DNA of 45,616 nucleotides, taken from Planctomycetota bacterium (GTDB lineage Bacteria > Planctomycetota > B15-G4). The stretch covers positions 1 to 45,616 of the forward strand of contig JAJDER010000135.1 in assembly GCA_029259725.1 (NCBI GenBank). Reading direction: 5' to 3'. The position numbers were made by a program, and so were the translations under genes. Of the stretch, positions 23,283 through 33,414 are shown piece by piece; within the stretch, counting starts at the first letter, position 1; each line of letters starts with the position of its first letter. The notes below the pieces were generated by a model. The model did not search any database and was not told the DNA's origin. It was given only the letters and a program-made list of their open reading frames with translations.

Positions 23283-24337
23283 CAGTCCTTCTCCGGCGTG
23301 CGATGCTGTCGCTTCGCGCGCTCCTTCGCCAGCTGCATCGCCTGCTCCTCCAGCTCCTCGAGCCGATCGAGCAGACGCTGGATCTCCTCGGGCCGCAGCG
23401 GCGGCTGTTCCTGCGGTTCGGACGGCTCGGGCTGCTCGGAGTCCTCCGGCGGCTCCGGCTCCTGGCTGTCCTGCCGCTCGTCCTCGGGAGACTCGGGCTC
23501 CTGCGGGGCGCCCTCGGAATCCTGCGGCTCCTGCTCATCCTCAGAGTCGGAGTCGGAGTCCTGCTCCTGCTCGTCCTCGGACTCGCTGTCCTCCGACTCC
23601 TCGGGCGGTGGGATCTTGTCGAGCATCTGCTGCAGCTCGTCGAGCCGGTGGTTCAGCGCCGCGACCGACTCGCGCGCGGCCGGGTCGGGTGTCCCGTCCA
23701 GCGACGACAGGAACTGCGTGCGCGCGGCGGCCAACGCACCCATCTGCTGCTCGATGACCTGCTTCTGGGCCTGCGCGTCGGGGTCGCCGATGGGATCGAA
23801 CGCATCGGCATCGACCGGAACACCCGCCGCGTCGAGCTCGGCCTCCGCCATCCGGGACTGGATCACGCCTCGATTGAAGCTGGAGCGGTCCTGCAGCGGC
23901 CCGCCGAGCCCGCGCGCGTACTCCTCCAGGGCCCGCTCGTCGTCGCCGGACTCGTCGTAGGCGTCGCCGAGCAGCTGGGACACGATCGGCGTCACGATCG
24001 GTGAATCCGGCAGGCTGGTGCGCACCCGTTCGATGCGCTCGATGACGTCACCCAGGCTCGGGAGTCCGGACTTGGCGACGGACGCCTCGGGATCCAGGAT
24101 CGCGTTGAAGTCGCGCTGGGCCCTGCGCAGTTCGATCAGCGCGGACCGGCGGCGTTCCCAGTCGTCGCCCCGGGCGGAAGCCTCGACCTCGTCGTCCCAG
24201 ACCAGGCCCTGCGCGGCCAGCGGCGCGGCGAGCGGCGCGGCCAGCGGCGCGGCGAGCGGCGCGGCGAGCGGCGCGGCGAGCCCCAGGAGCGCGACCACGA
24301 GCGCGCGAGCGACGAAGAGCAGGCTCGGCATGCGCAT
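23279..24337 (-). CDS. BatC-position protein with acidic repeat tail
   Basis: 352 aa. The ATG at 24337 shares a base with the upstream stop. The signal peptide contains a five-fold APLA repeat encoded by a 12-bp tandem repeat. Residues ~55-225 are helical with TPR-like spacing (LLGDAYDESGDDERALEEYA). Residues ~245-320 are almost only Glu, Asp, Ser, Gln and Pro (SEDEQEQDSDSDSEDEQEPQ). A basic helical end follows (LLDRLEELEEQAMQLAKERA). In other phyla batC, a TPR protein, occupies this slot between batB and batD, so this is probably its counterpart. The acidic tail may bind calcium or mimic a polyanion; that is speculation. Confidence 0.82.
   Translation of the reverse strand: MRMPSLLFVARALVVALLGLAAPLAAPLAAPLAAPLAAPLAAQGLVWDDEVEASARGDDWERRRSALIELRRAQRDFNAILDPEASVAKSGLPSLGDVIERIERVRTSLPDSPIVTPIVSQLLGDAYDESGDDERALEEYARGLGGPLQDRSSFNRGVIQSRMAEAELDAAGVPVDADAFDPIGDPDAQAQKQVIEQQMGALAAARTQFLSSLDGTPDPAARESVAALNHRLDELQQMLDKIPPPEESEDSESEDEQEQDSDSDSEDEQEPQDSEGAPQEPESPEDERQDSQEPEPPEDSEQPEPSEPQEQPPLRPEEIQRLLDRLEELEEQAMQLAKERAKRQHRTPEKDW
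24213..24280 (-). repeat. 12-bp tandem repeat inside a signal peptide
   Basis: Five to six near-identical units (GGCCAGCGGCGC/GGCGAGCGGCGC on the plus strand) encode the repeated Ala-Pro-Leu-Ala in the signal peptide of the 24337 gene. Copy number could vary without breaking the frame and would lengthen or shorten the hydrophobic core. Confidence 0.85.
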
Positions 24338-25344
24338 CACCCCACGGCCCTCCCGTCGCGCAGCAGGCCGCGCGCGAGCAGGCACACCAGCGCGGCCACC
24401 AGCGCCCACTGGAAGCGGTTGATGCCTTCCTCGCGCATGCTCGTGGCGCGAGTCACGCCCTCCATCACGGCGATGCGCTTCTCCCAGATCTCGTCCAGCG
24501 GGAACGGGGTCGATTCGGCGGTGAGGAACGCGCCCTTGGAGATCGACGCGAGCGACTCCAGCAGCCCCAGGTCCGGGCGCGTGATCACCGCATTGCCGTC
24601 CTCGTCCTCCAGCACCTGGAGCACACCGCGCGAGTCCGGGTAGCGGATCGTGGAGCCCTCGCGCTTGCCCAGGGCGACGACGTGGATCGGGACCTCCTCG
24701 GCGAGCGCGCGGAAGGCCACGTCGCGCGCGGGCGGATCGGACATGTGGTCCTCGCCATCGGTGAGCAGCACCACCACGCGCGCGTTGGGCACCTCGGGGT
24801 CGAAGGCGTCCAGGGCGAGCTGAAGCCCCTCGCCCACCGCCGTGCCACCCAGCGCGTTGGTGAAGGTGTCGACGTCGTCGAGGAACAGGCGGTAGCTGGC
24901 CGGGTCGTGGGTCAGCGGCACGATCACCCGGGCGTCGCCGGCGAACGTCACCAGGCCGACGCGGTTGCCCTCGAGGTGGTCGAGCAGCCCGCGGATCTCG
25001 CGCCGCGCGCGATCCAGGCGCGTGGGACGCAGGTCGTCGGCGAGCATCGAACGGCTCGTGTCGAGCACGACCACCACGTCCACGCCTCGCCGCTGGATCT
25101 CGCGCATCGACGTGCCCAGCTCGGGCTCGGCCAGGGCCAGCGCCAGGAACGCGATGGCCAGCGTCGACAGACCGTCCCGGGTGATGCGCCGCGCGAGCGA
25201 GAAGCCCGGCGCGAGGTCATCAGCCATGGACCCGAGCAGCGTGCCGCGATGGCGCCGCGCCCGCGTCGCCGCCCACACCGCGAAGCCGAGCAGCGGCAAC
25301 GCGATCAGGATCAGCAGGAGCGCCTCGGGCCGTCCGAAGGTCAC
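24337..25344 (-). CDS. batB: BatB-like VWA-domain membrane protein
   Basis: 335 aa from the GTG at 25344 (GTGA overlap with batA); a second in-frame GTG lies at 25350. TM segments are at ~7-25 and ~58-73. The VWA domain spans ~88-280 with a complete MIDAS metal site: DTSRSM (Asp95, Ser97, Ser99), the Thr in GGTAVGEGL, and VLLTDGEDHM. It ends with one TM (RFQWALVAALVCLLARGLL). VWA proteins of this type bind partners through a divalent metal and are acted on by MoxR ATPases. Paralogue of the upstream BatA. Confidence 0.93.
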   Translation of the reverse strand: MTFGRPEALLLILIALPLLGFAVWAATRARRHRGTLLGSMADDLAPGFSLARRITRDGLSTLAIAFLALALAEPELGTSMREIQRRGVDVVVVLDTSRSMLADDLRPTRLDRARREIRGLLDHLEGNRVGLVTFAGDARVIVPLTHDPASYRLFLDDVDTFTNALGGTAVGEGLQLALDAFDPEVPNARVVVLLTDGEDHMSDPPARDVAFRALAEEVPIHVVALGKREGSTIRYPDSRGVLQVLEDEDGNAVITRPDLGLLESLASISKGAFLTAESTPFPLDEIWEKRIAVMEGVTRATSMREEGINRFQWALVAALVCLLARGLLRDGRAVG

Positions 25345-26315
25345 GCGCACGACTCCAGGTAGGGACCGCGCCGCAGCAGGAGCTCGAGCACCAGCAGCAC
25401 CAGCGCCGGGACCAGCAGCCAGGAGTAGAGGTCGTCGAAGTCGGTGAAGCGGTAGTCCTCGAGTTCGACGCGCTCGAGGGCGTCGATCTCCTCGTAGACG
25501 TCGAGCAGCGCCTCGACGTCGCGCGCGCGATAGAAACGCCCGGAGGTCGTGGCCGCGATCTCCTCGAGCAACGACGTCTCCAGGTCCACCTTGACCCACC
25601 CCGTCAGCGAGGGCACGTACACCTGCCCGGCGCCGATGGTGTAGACCTTGACGCCGAGCTCCTTGCAGAGCAGCGCCGCGTCGCGCGGCAGCACGAGCTC
25701 CACGTTGTTCTTGCCGTCGGTGAGCAGGATCACGACGCGCGTCGCGGCCGCGCTCTCGCGCAGCTTGCGCGCCGCCTGCCCCAGGGCGATGCCGATGGCC
25801 GTGCCGTCCTCCTGGCCGTTCGGCGTCACGCTCTGCACCGCGGCCAGGTGCCCGAGCAGCGCGTCGCGATCGAGCGTCGGCGGGCACACCGTGCGGGCAT
25901 AGGCGGCGAAGGTGATCAGGCCCATGCGGTCGTGCTCACGACCGCGGATGAAGTCGGCCAGCACTTCCTTGACCACGTCGAGGTTGCTGAAGCCCGGCTC
26001 CAGTCCCTCCTTGAGCATGGACGAACTCGTGTCGAGCACGAGCATGATGTCCACGCCCTCGGCGGTGATGCGCGCTTCCTCGCGTCCCTGGAGCGGGCGC
26101 GCCAGGGCGCCGATCACGAGCGTCGCGGCGAGCACCGCGATCAGGCCGGGAAGCCAGATCGTGCGACTGCGCAGCGTGGCGGGCAGATCACCCAGCACGG
26201 CCAGACTGCCGCCGTCCACCGCGCGGTGACGCCGCAGCAGGCGCAGGGCCACGACGGCGGCCAGCGGCAGCATCAGCGCGAGGAACCAGGGATCGCCGAG
26301 ACGGGTGTCGCTCAC
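25341..26315 (-). CDS. batA: BatA-like VWA-domain membrane protein
   Basis: 324 aa. Two N-terminal TM segments (~10-26, ~53-72), a VWA domain ~88-275 and a C-terminal TM (~298-316, WLLVPALVLLVLELLL). The MIDAS is intact: DTSSSM (Asp95), the threonine of EDGTAIGIALG, and VILLTDGKNN. This is the BatA layout. It has 4-base overlaps on both sides, which fixes it in one transcript with the upstream 375-aa gene and batB. Confidence 0.94.
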   Translation of the reverse strand: MSDTRLGDPWFLALMLPLAAVVALRLLRRHRAVDGGSLAVLGDLPATLRSRTIWLPGLIAVLAATLVIGALARPLQGREEARITAEGVDIMLVLDTSSSMLKEGLEPGFSNLDVVKEVLADFIRGREHDRMGLITFAAYARTVCPPTLDRDALLGHLAAVQSVTPNGQEDGTAIGIALGQAARKLRESAAATRVVILLTDGKNNVELVLPRDAALLCKELGVKVYTIGAGQVYVPSLTGWVKVDLETSLLEEIAATTSGRFYRARDVEALLDVYEEIDALERVELEDYRFTDFDDLYSWLLVPALVLLVLELLLRRGPYLESCA

Positions 26316-27439
26316 GTCGCGCCCCTCACGGCCTGCCTCTCGGGCGCGCCGCCCGCTGGCATGTCGCCGCGGTCATCGTCGCCGCGGTCATCGACGCCGT
26401 GGTCATCGTCGCCGTGGTCATCGTCGCCGTGGTCGTGGTCACCCTGGGCATCGCCATCGATCCCGGCCGTCTCGGGGCGGCGCACGTGGGTCTCTTCCAC
26501 GACGCGCTCGGCCACGTCGATCAGGGACACCACCTCGGGGAGTTCGGGCTCGTGGCCGGCGAACTTCACCAGGTCGCACAGGCTCAGGAAGCGTTCGAGC
26601 ACCTCACGACGCGCGGCGACGGCATCGTGCCGACGGGCGAGTTCCCCGAGGAACTCCTCGGTGGTGAGTTCCGGCGCGCGCAGATGGAACGCGCCCTCGA
26701 TGTAGACGCGCAGCACGTGCGAGACGCTCACCACGAACGGCGGGACCTCGGCCTGCGACCGCGGCAGACGCGCGCGCAGGTGCGCGAGGGCGCGGCCGGC
26801 GACGATCTCGGGCGGGATGCGGCGCACCTGCACGACCACCGGTCGGCCCACGCGCGCGATGAACACGCCGATCAGCGACAGCATCAGCGCGAGCCACAGG
26901 ATCCACTCGAGGCTGTCCGCCGCCGGGGCGGGGATGTCGAGCTCGCGCTTGGCCGGCGCCACGACCGGCAGTCGGCCCGGGGGCAGATCGAGCACGACGT
27001 CCACGGTCACCGGGTCGAGGAAGGCCACGGGCCGACCGCCCGCGAGGATCGTGAGCACGTCGAAGGTGGACTCGCCCCCGAGCACGGCCTGGATCGGCAC
27101 GCGCACGCTCAGGGCCTCGCCTTCCAGCACGAGCAGCGGCTGGCCCACGCGCCAGTCCTCGTCGAGGCCCGCCACTCCGACCGCCACGACCGACACACGC
27201 TCGGCGGCCGTGCCCGCGGCGCCGTTGTCGAGCTGGTCGAGATCGGCGTCCCCTTCGACCTCGAACCAATCGCCGAGCAACACCGGCTGATCCGGGCCGC
27301 GCGCGGCCCAGCGCGGCAGGTCGGCGGTGCTCACCGAACCCGGCGCGGGCGCCACCTGGGCCCCGACCGGCACGACCGGGATCAGCAACCCCAGGGCGAG
27401 CCCGACCCACGCGGCGGTGAGCTGTCGTGCGGCGTTCAC
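26312..27439 (-). CDS. Bat-operon membrane protein (DUF4381-like position) with His/Asp-rich tail
   Basis: 375 aa. Signal peptide ~1-28; extracytoplasmic beta-rich part ~30-170; TM ~178-196 (LEWILWLALMLSLIGVFIA); cytoplasmic helical domain ~200-320 with FVVSVSHVLRVYIEGAFHLR and TTEEFLGELARRHDAV. The latter is the helical element seen in the DUF4381-type proteins that sit between DUF58 and batA in such operons. The last ~45 residues are repeats of Asp, His and Gly (GDHDHGDDDHGDDDHGVDD), coded by a 15-bp tandem repeat. The tail could bind metal ions. GTG start in a GTGA overlap with the DUF58 gene. Confidence 0.84.
   Translation of the reverse strand: MNAARQLTAAWVGLALGLLIPVVPVGAQVAPAPGSVSTADLPRWAARGPDQPVLLGDWFEVEGDADLDQLDNGAAGTAAERVSVVAVGVAGLDEDWRVGQPLLVLEGEALSVRVPIQAVLGGESTFDVLTILAGGRPVAFLDPVTVDVVLDLPPGRLPVVAPAKRELDIPAPAADSLEWILWLALMLSLIGVFIARVGRPVVVQVRRIPPEIVAGRALAHLRARLPRSQAEVPPFVVSVSHVLRVYIEGAFHLRAPELTTEEFLGELARRHDAVAARREVLERFLSLCDLVKFAGHEPELPEVVSLIDVAERVVEETHVRRPETAGIDGDAQGDHDHGDDDHGDDDHGVDDRGDDDRGDMPAGGAPERQAVRGAT
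26363..26437 (-). repeat. 15-bp tandem repeat coding an Asp/His-rich tail
   Basis: Five units of a 15-base sequence (plus strand GTCGCCGCGGTCATC and close variants) encode five Asp/Gly/His-containing pentapeptides at the C-terminus of the 26312-27439 protein. Confidence 0.88.
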
Positions 27440-28404
27440 GCCCGTCGCCGCTCCCGCATGTGCAGGTAGGCCACGAGCGGATCGACGGCCGAGCCTTCCG
27501 ACGGGATGTCGACCAGATCCACGCCGCGACGCAGCAGTCGATTGCGCAGGTCCGCCGTGCGTCGCTCGAAGCGTGCCGCGACCTCGGCGCGCACTCTCGC
27601 GTTGCCGGTGTCCACCAGCACTTCGGCGTCCGTCTCGGGGTCGCGCCAGCGCAGCAGGCCGACGTCGGGCAGCTCGCGGTGCCGCGCGTCCACGAGTCGC
27701 AGCGCGACGACGTCGTGCCGCCGGGCGAGCATGCCCAGCTCGGTCTCGTAGCCGCTGTCGAGGAAGTCGCTCATGATGAACACGTAGCTGCTGCGCTTGA
27801 GCACGCGCACCAGATGCTCGCAGGCCAGCGCCAGCGACGTGCCCGTGCTCTCGGGGCGGCGATACAAGGCCTCGCGCGTGATGCGAAACGCCTGACGCGT
27901 TCCCGAGCGCGGGGGCAGTTCGAGCTCGACCTGGTCGCTGAAGGCCAGCAGCCCGGCACGATCCCCGGCATTCGCGGCCGAGAAGGCCAGCACCGCCGCC
28001 AGCTCGGCCGAGGCCGCACGCACCGAGCGATTGGCGGAACCCAGGCGCGCCGAGGCGGACAGGTCCACGGCGAGCATCACCGTCTGCTCGCGCTCCTCGA
28101 CGAACTTCTTGATGTAGGGCCGACCGGTGCGCGCGGTGACGTTCCAGTCGATGGCTCGCACGTCGTCGCCGGGGACGTACTCGCGCACCTCCTCGAACTC
28201 CATGCCGCTTCCGCGGAAGACGGATCGGAAGCCACCGGCGATCATGTCCGTGACCGCCTTGCGCGTGCGGAGCTGGATGCGTCGCACCGAACGCAGGATC
28301 TCCGCGGTGTCCGGCTCGCTCCCGGCATCGGTGCGACGACGGTCACGGCGGCCTGTGTCACGGCGGCCTGCGTCACGGCGGCCGTGTGCGGTGGTCGGGT
28401 TCAC
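27436..28404 (-). CDS. DUF58 protein of the Bat operon
   Basis: 322 aa. A ~30-residue Arg/Asp-rich start (DAGRRDTGRRDRRR, from a short DNA repeat) precedes the DUF58 domain. The hallmark motif FRGSGMEFEEVREYVPGDDV-RAIDWNVTAR is at ~62-92, followed by VEEREQTVMLAVDLSASARL and a degenerate VWA fold (IMSDFLD). DUF58 proteins always travel with MoxR ATPases and are thought to be their adaptors or substrates. The first reliable start could be later than the GTG at 28404 because the repeat-coded region is not conserved. Confidence 0.93.
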   Translation of the reverse strand: MNPTTAHGRRDAGRRDTGRRDRRRTDAGSEPDTAEILRSVRRIQLRTRKAVTDMIAGGFRSVFRGSGMEFEEVREYVPGDDVRAIDWNVTARTGRPYIKKFVEEREQTVMLAVDLSASARLGSANRSVRAASAELAAVLAFSAANAGDRAGLLAFSDQVELELPPRSGTRQAFRITREALYRRPESTGTSLALACEHLVRVLKRSSYVFIMSDFLDSGYETELGMLARRHDVVALRLVDARHRELPDVGLLRWRDPETDAEVLVDTGNARVRAEVAARFERRTADLRNRLLRRGVDLVDIPSEGSAVDPLVAYLHMRERRRA

Positions 28405-28446
28405 GAGACGGCTCCATCAGCCAGGGCGGCTCGAGCGCGGGCGCCG

Positions 28447-29436
<990 letters not shown>

Positions 29437-29561
29437 GGCGTTCTCCTGGGGGGCTCCGCGCCGGCGGCCGGGCCGACCGGGGCCCGGCGGGGCGGGACTG
29501 CCGAATAGGGATCTGTGGGGTCCGTGGACACCCCTGTGCGAGGTCTGGCCACGAAGCGGGC

Positions 29562-29567
29562 ACTATA
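29562..29567 (-). promoter_or_regulatory. Possible -10 box of the moxR-bat operon
   Basis: On the minus strand TATAGT lies ~126 bases before the moxR start in an otherwise GC-only leader. No good -35 is seen at the usual distance, so this is tentative. The 261-base gap between moxR and recG has no gene. Confidence 0.35.
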
Positions 29568-29697
29568 CCGATCGTCCCCGGTGGTCGTTGGGACGCTGCC
29601 GTGGCGCCGTGATCTGTCAGCGGGGCGGGTCAGCGGGGCGGGTCACCGCGACACGGTCGCCGGCAACGAGCCCGCGCCATGCAGCCCCGGACGCGAG

Positions 29698-31968
29698 TCA
29701 GCCGCCCGCGAGCAGCGCGCCGGCCTCGGGCGGAGCCAGGGGGAAGGCCACCCGCCGCAACGCGAGCACGCCGTCGGGACCCAGGCTCTCGACCGCGACC
29801 CGCGCCTGCCCTCGTGCCGCGGCCAGCAACGCCACGTCGGCCACCGGGTCGAGCACGTGGAAGGGAGCGACGCCGCTCTGGCGCGTCCCGAGCACCTCGC
29901 CCGGACCGCGCAGGACCAGGTCTCGCTCGGCCAGGTCGAAGCCATCCTCGGAGTCGATCAGGGCCGCCACGCGTGCTCGCGCCGGCCCGGCCGCCACGGG
30001 CCCGAGCAGGTAGCAGCGGCCCGGCTCGGCCCCACGGCCGACCCGCCCGCGGATCTGGTGCAACTGGGCCAGCCCGAACCGGGACGGATCGGGCACCACC
30101 ACGAACGTCGCTTCCGGAACATCGAGCCCGACCTCGACGAGCACCGTGGCCACGAGCACGTCGATGCTCCCCCCGCGGAACCCCTCCAGGACGGCGTCCC
30201 GCTCGTCCGCCGGCAGGCGCCCGTGCACGGCGGCCACCCGCGCGGCCGGGCCCAACGCCACCCGCACGCGCGCCAGGGTCTCGGTGACCGAGTGCCCGAT
30301 GACCTCGGCCGACTCGGCGTCGTCATCCTCCTCGGCCACCAGCTTGCTGCCCGCGGCGGCGATGGACGGACAGACCACGAAGCCCCGCTCGCCTCGACCC
30401 ACCGCGTCCGCGAGTTGCCTCCACAGCGCCGGCTGCTTGCCGCGCGGCACGGCGACGGTCGTGCGCGGAGAGCGGCCCGGCGGGAGCGCATCGATGATCG
30501 AGACGTCGAGATCACCGTAGGCGGTGAGCGCCAGGGTGCGCGGGATCGGCGTCGCCGTCATCACCAACAGGTGGCTGGCCCCACCCTTCTCGCGGAAGCG
30601 GGCCCGCTGACGGACGCCGAAGCGATGCTGCTCATCCACGACCGTCACGGCCAGGTCGGCGAAGCGCACGCCGCGCATGGACAGCCCGTGGGTGCCGACG
30701 GCGAGGGCCGCGCGGCCGCTCGCGCAGGCCTCGCGAGCGTCGCGGCGCTCGCCGGCCGTGCCGCGACCGGTGACCAGGGCCACCGCGGGAGCGTCCTCGC
30801 CGAAAGCCGCGGCCAGGGTCGCGCGCAAGGTCACGACGTGCTGCTCGGCCAGGATCTCCGTGGGCGCCATGAGCGCGGCCTGGCGGCCGGCCGCGACCGC
30901 CGCGAGCATCGCGTAGAGCGCGACCATGGTCTTGCCCGAGCCGACGTCGCCCTGGAGCAGCCGCGCCATGGGCCGGCCGGCGGCACCCCCGAGGTCCGCG
31001 CGCAACTCGTCGAGGACGCGGGCCTGGGCCGGGGTCGGGACGTGCGGAAGCCGGTCCAACAGGCGCGCGTGCTGGTCGTCGTCGAGGGGCAGCAGCACGT
31101 CGGGGTCAGCCCGCGCGCCGAAGCGACGCGCCGCCGATTCGAGCGCCAGCGCGAAGGCCTCGTCCCAGGCCAGGCGACGTCTCGCGGCGCGCGCCCGCTC
31201 GATGCTGGTCGGCCGGTGGATGGCCTCGAAGACCTCGGCGAGCGGCAGGGCCAGGGCCTGTCGGTCGTCGTCGGAGAGGCCCGCACCCTCGACGTCGGGC
31301 AGGGACACGACCGCGCGCCAGTCCTCGAGCGGTCCGTCGTCCAGCACGTGGGCGAGAGCCTTGCGGTGCACGCGCGGCGGCACGCCGGCGGGCAGGCGAT
31401 AGCGCGGCACGATGCCGGCCGGCGGCGCCGTGGCGGCCGGGTCGTCGAGGCGTTCGTAGTCCTCGGCCAGGAGCCGCACCCGGGGCGTGGCCTCCTCGTC
31501 GATCTCCACGCGACCGGCGACCCAGAGCCGCGTGCCCCGCTTCAGGCTCTTGGCCAGGTAGGCGCGATTGAAGAGCAGCACCCGAAACGGCTCGCGCTCG
31601 ACCTCGTCAGGCGTTCCGTCGCCGTCTCCCTCCGCGGGCGCCGGTCCCTCCGCGGGCGCCGGGCCTGCCGGACCCAGCGGGTCCGCCGCCAGACGCAGCG
31701 TCACCGTGCTGCGGCGCCCACGCCGGCGCAGCGAGGTCGACAGCACGGTCCCGACCAGTGCCGCCTTCCCGCCCGCTTCGACGGCCTGCAGGGGTACGGC
31801 CTCGGGGCGCACCCGGAAGCGCTGCGGCAGGTGGTAGAGCAGCTGGCGGCGGGTCGACAGTCCGGCCCGGGCATAGGCCAGGGCGCGCCGTTCGGCGATG
31901 CCGGGCAGGCCCACCAGACCCGCTTCCGGGCTCGCCGCTGCTGGCCACGGGCCGCTCCCGGGGGTCAC
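29698..31968 (-). CDS. recG: ATP-dependent DNA helicase RecG
   Basis: 756 aa from the GTG at 31968; the open frame extends further but loses RecG similarity. An N-terminal wedge/OB region (AALVGTVLSTSLRRRGRRST, FRVLLFNRAYLAKSLKRGT, GRVEID) is interrupted by a Pro/Ala/Gly-rich insertion (~105-135). Helicase motifs: LLQGDVGSGKTMVALYAML, VGTHGLSMRGVRF, VVDEQHRFGVRQR (DEQH box), VMTATPIPRTLALTAYGDLD, LVATVLVEVGLDVPEATFVV and QIRGRVGRG. It reverses stalled replication forks and processes recombination intermediates. It is divergent from the SUMF1-like gene; the 102-base gap must hold both promoters. Confidence 0.96.
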   Translation of the reverse strand: MTPGSGPWPAAASPEAGLVGLPGIAERRALAYARAGLSTRRQLLYHLPQRFRVRPEAVPLQAVEAGGKAALVGTVLSTSLRRRGRRSTVTLRLAADPLGPAGPAPAEGPAPAEGDGDGTPDEVEREPFRVLLFNRAYLAKSLKRGTRLWVAGRVEIDEEATPRVRLLAEDYERLDDPAATAPPAGIVPRYRLPAGVPPRVHRKALAHVLDDGPLEDWRAVVSLPDVEGAGLSDDDRQALALPLAEVFEAIHRPTSIERARAARRRLAWDEAFALALESAARRFGARADPDVLLPLDDDQHARLLDRLPHVPTPAQARVLDELRADLGGAAGRPMARLLQGDVGSGKTMVALYAMLAAVAAGRQAALMAPTEILAEQHVVTLRATLAAAFGEDAPAVALVTGRGTAGERRDAREACASGRAALAVGTHGLSMRGVRFADLAVTVVDEQHRFGVRQRARFREKGGASHLLVMTATPIPRTLALTAYGDLDVSIIDALPPGRSPRTTVAVPRGKQPALWRQLADAVGRGERGFVVCPSIAAAGSKLVAEEDDDAESAEVIGHSVTETLARVRVALGPAARVAAVHGRLPADERDAVLEGFRGGSIDVLVATVLVEVGLDVPEATFVVVPDPSRFGLAQLHQIRGRVGRGAEPGRCYLLGPVAAGPARARVAALIDSEDGFDLAERDLVLRGPGEVLGTRQSGVAPFHVLDPVADVALLAAARGQARVAVESLGPDGVLALRRVAFPLAPPEAGALLAGG

Positions 31969-32070
31969 AATGCCAGACCGCTCGGGCCCGCCCGTCGGCG
32001 ATCCGTCCGTGACCGCCGCTGCCCGGCGGACTTCTCTCCTGATGCTGCGACCCGGTTCCACCACGGAAGG

Positions 32071-33414
32071 ATGATGACGCCCATGCCCCGCTCCGCCATG
32101 GCCTTTCTCGCCGCCCTGCTGGTGCTCACACCCGCCGGCGCCCAGGACAAGGCACTCGAGCGGGCCCGCGCCGAGGTCGATGCAGCCCGCGCCGTGAAGA
32201 ACGCGGCCTACGACGCGCTCGAGTCCATGATCCTCGAACTCGCCGACGACTACGAGACGCTCACCGGCCGGGGCTCCCCGACCCACCGCCACGCCTTCGT
32301 GCTGGCGCTCCACGACAGCCTGGGCACGGCGCAGTCGCGCATCGCCGCGCAGTCGGCGGCCGGCCGCCCGCTGCTGCGGGGCTTCCGGCGCCAGCTGTTG
32401 CTCGAGGTCTTCGCCGGGCCGGTCGTCGCGGCCTCGCCGGTGGACGAGCGCCTCGGGGCCTACGTGGCTCGCGCGGCCGCCGACGAACTCTCGCGCCGCA
32501 CCGACCTCGACTCGATCACCAAGGACGACCTGCTGCGCCTCTTCGACGCGATCTTCCCGCCCGGTCTCACCTGGTACGACTTCTGGAACCAGCGCTTCCA
32601 CAGCGAGCTGCCCGAGGCGCGGGCCTACTCCGAGGCCGTCCTCGAATTCGAGCGCGCCGGCCTGGAACTCAACCGCGAGCGCTATCCCGAGCGCTATGGC
32701 CCGCGCGGCGAGGTCGCGCCGGCCGGCATGGTCATCGTCCCGGGCGGCACCTACAACCTCGGCCCCAACACGGGCTGGGAGAAGCTCGCCGGGCGACGCG
32801 TGGTGTTGCGCCCCTTCTTCATCGATCGACACGAAGTGACCTGCCGGGAGTTCCAGGTCTTCATCGACGCCCAGCCTGGAAGCACCCGCGCCGACCTGCT
32901 GCCGCGCACCTGGCAGCTGAACGCGCGCGGGCTGGCGGAGTTTCCCGAGGGCCTCGGGGATCACCCCGTGACCTACGTGAGCTGGCGCCAGGCCGACGCC
33001 TACGCCCGCTGGGCGGGCAAGCGCTTGCCCACCGAGTCCGAGTGGGAGGCAGCCGCGGCGGGCATCGACGGGAAGGTCTACCCCTGGGGCAACGAGTTCT
33101 TGCCGTCCCTGGCCAACGGCGGTGGGAACCAGAAGGACACCCTGGCCGTGCAGAGCTTCCCGTTCGCGGGCTCGCCCACGGGTTGCTACGACATGGCGGG
33201 CAACGTCTGGGAGTGGACCTCGACCCTGGAGTTCGGCGACGACATCGAGCAGTTGCCCGACGGCCTGGTGAACGTGATCATCCGGGGCGGCAGCTTCCAG
33301 TCGCGGCGCGAGGAACTCACCACGCGCTACCGTTGGACGGCTCCCGGCCACGACACCTTCGCCTCGCCTCGTTACACCAAGGCCATCGGATTCCGCTGCG
33401 TCCAGTCGCTGTGA
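32071..33414 (+). CDS. Exported SUMF1/formylglycine-generating-like domain protein
   Basis: 447 aa. A signal peptide (SAMAFLAALLVLTPAGA-Q) and a helical N-terminal region (~25-215) of unknown family precede an SUMF1 fold (~219-446): MVIVPGGTYNLGPN, FFIDRHEVTCREFQVFI, HPVTYVSWRQADAYARWAGK, RLPTESEWEAAAAG, MAGNVWEWTS, RGGSFQSRR and IGFRCVQSL. The paired active-site cysteines of true FGE enzymes should lie after RGGS; here the stretch is SFQSRREELTTRYR with none, so it is not expected to make formylglycine. SUMF1 relatives without them bind ligands or act in other pathways. The start is one of three close ATGs (32071, 32074, 32083) after GGAAGG. Confidence 0.88.
   Translation: MMTPMPRSAMAFLAALLVLTPAGAQDKALERARAEVDAARAVKNAAYDALESMILELADDYETLTGRGSPTHRHAFVLALHDSLGTAQSRIAAQSAAGRPLLRGFRRQLLLEVFAGPVVAASPVDERLGAYVARAAADELSRRTDLDSITKDDLLRLFDAIFPPGLTWYDFWNQRFHSELPEARAYSEAVLEFERAGLELNRERYPERYGPRGEVAPAGMVIVPGGTYNLGPNTGWEKLAGRRVVLRPFFIDRHEVTCREFQVFIDAQPGSTRADLLPRTWQLNARGLAEFPEGLGDHPVTYVSWRQADAYARWAGKRLPTESEWEAAAAGIDGKVYPWGNEFLPSLANGGGNQKDTLAVQSFPFAGSPTGCYDMAGNVWEWTSTLEFGDDIEQLPDGLVNVIIRGGSFQSRREELTTRYRWTAPGHDTFASPRYTKAIGFRCVQSL

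Noticed and set aside
29515-32070. Long plus-strand frame that runs into the SUMF1-like gene
   Set aside because: The first ~850 codons are antisense to recG; the real start is at the signal peptide at 32071.
31969-33351. N-terminal extension of the recG frame
   Set aside because: Lies antisense to the SUMF1-like gene and has no RecG similarity; GTG at 31968 is the better start.
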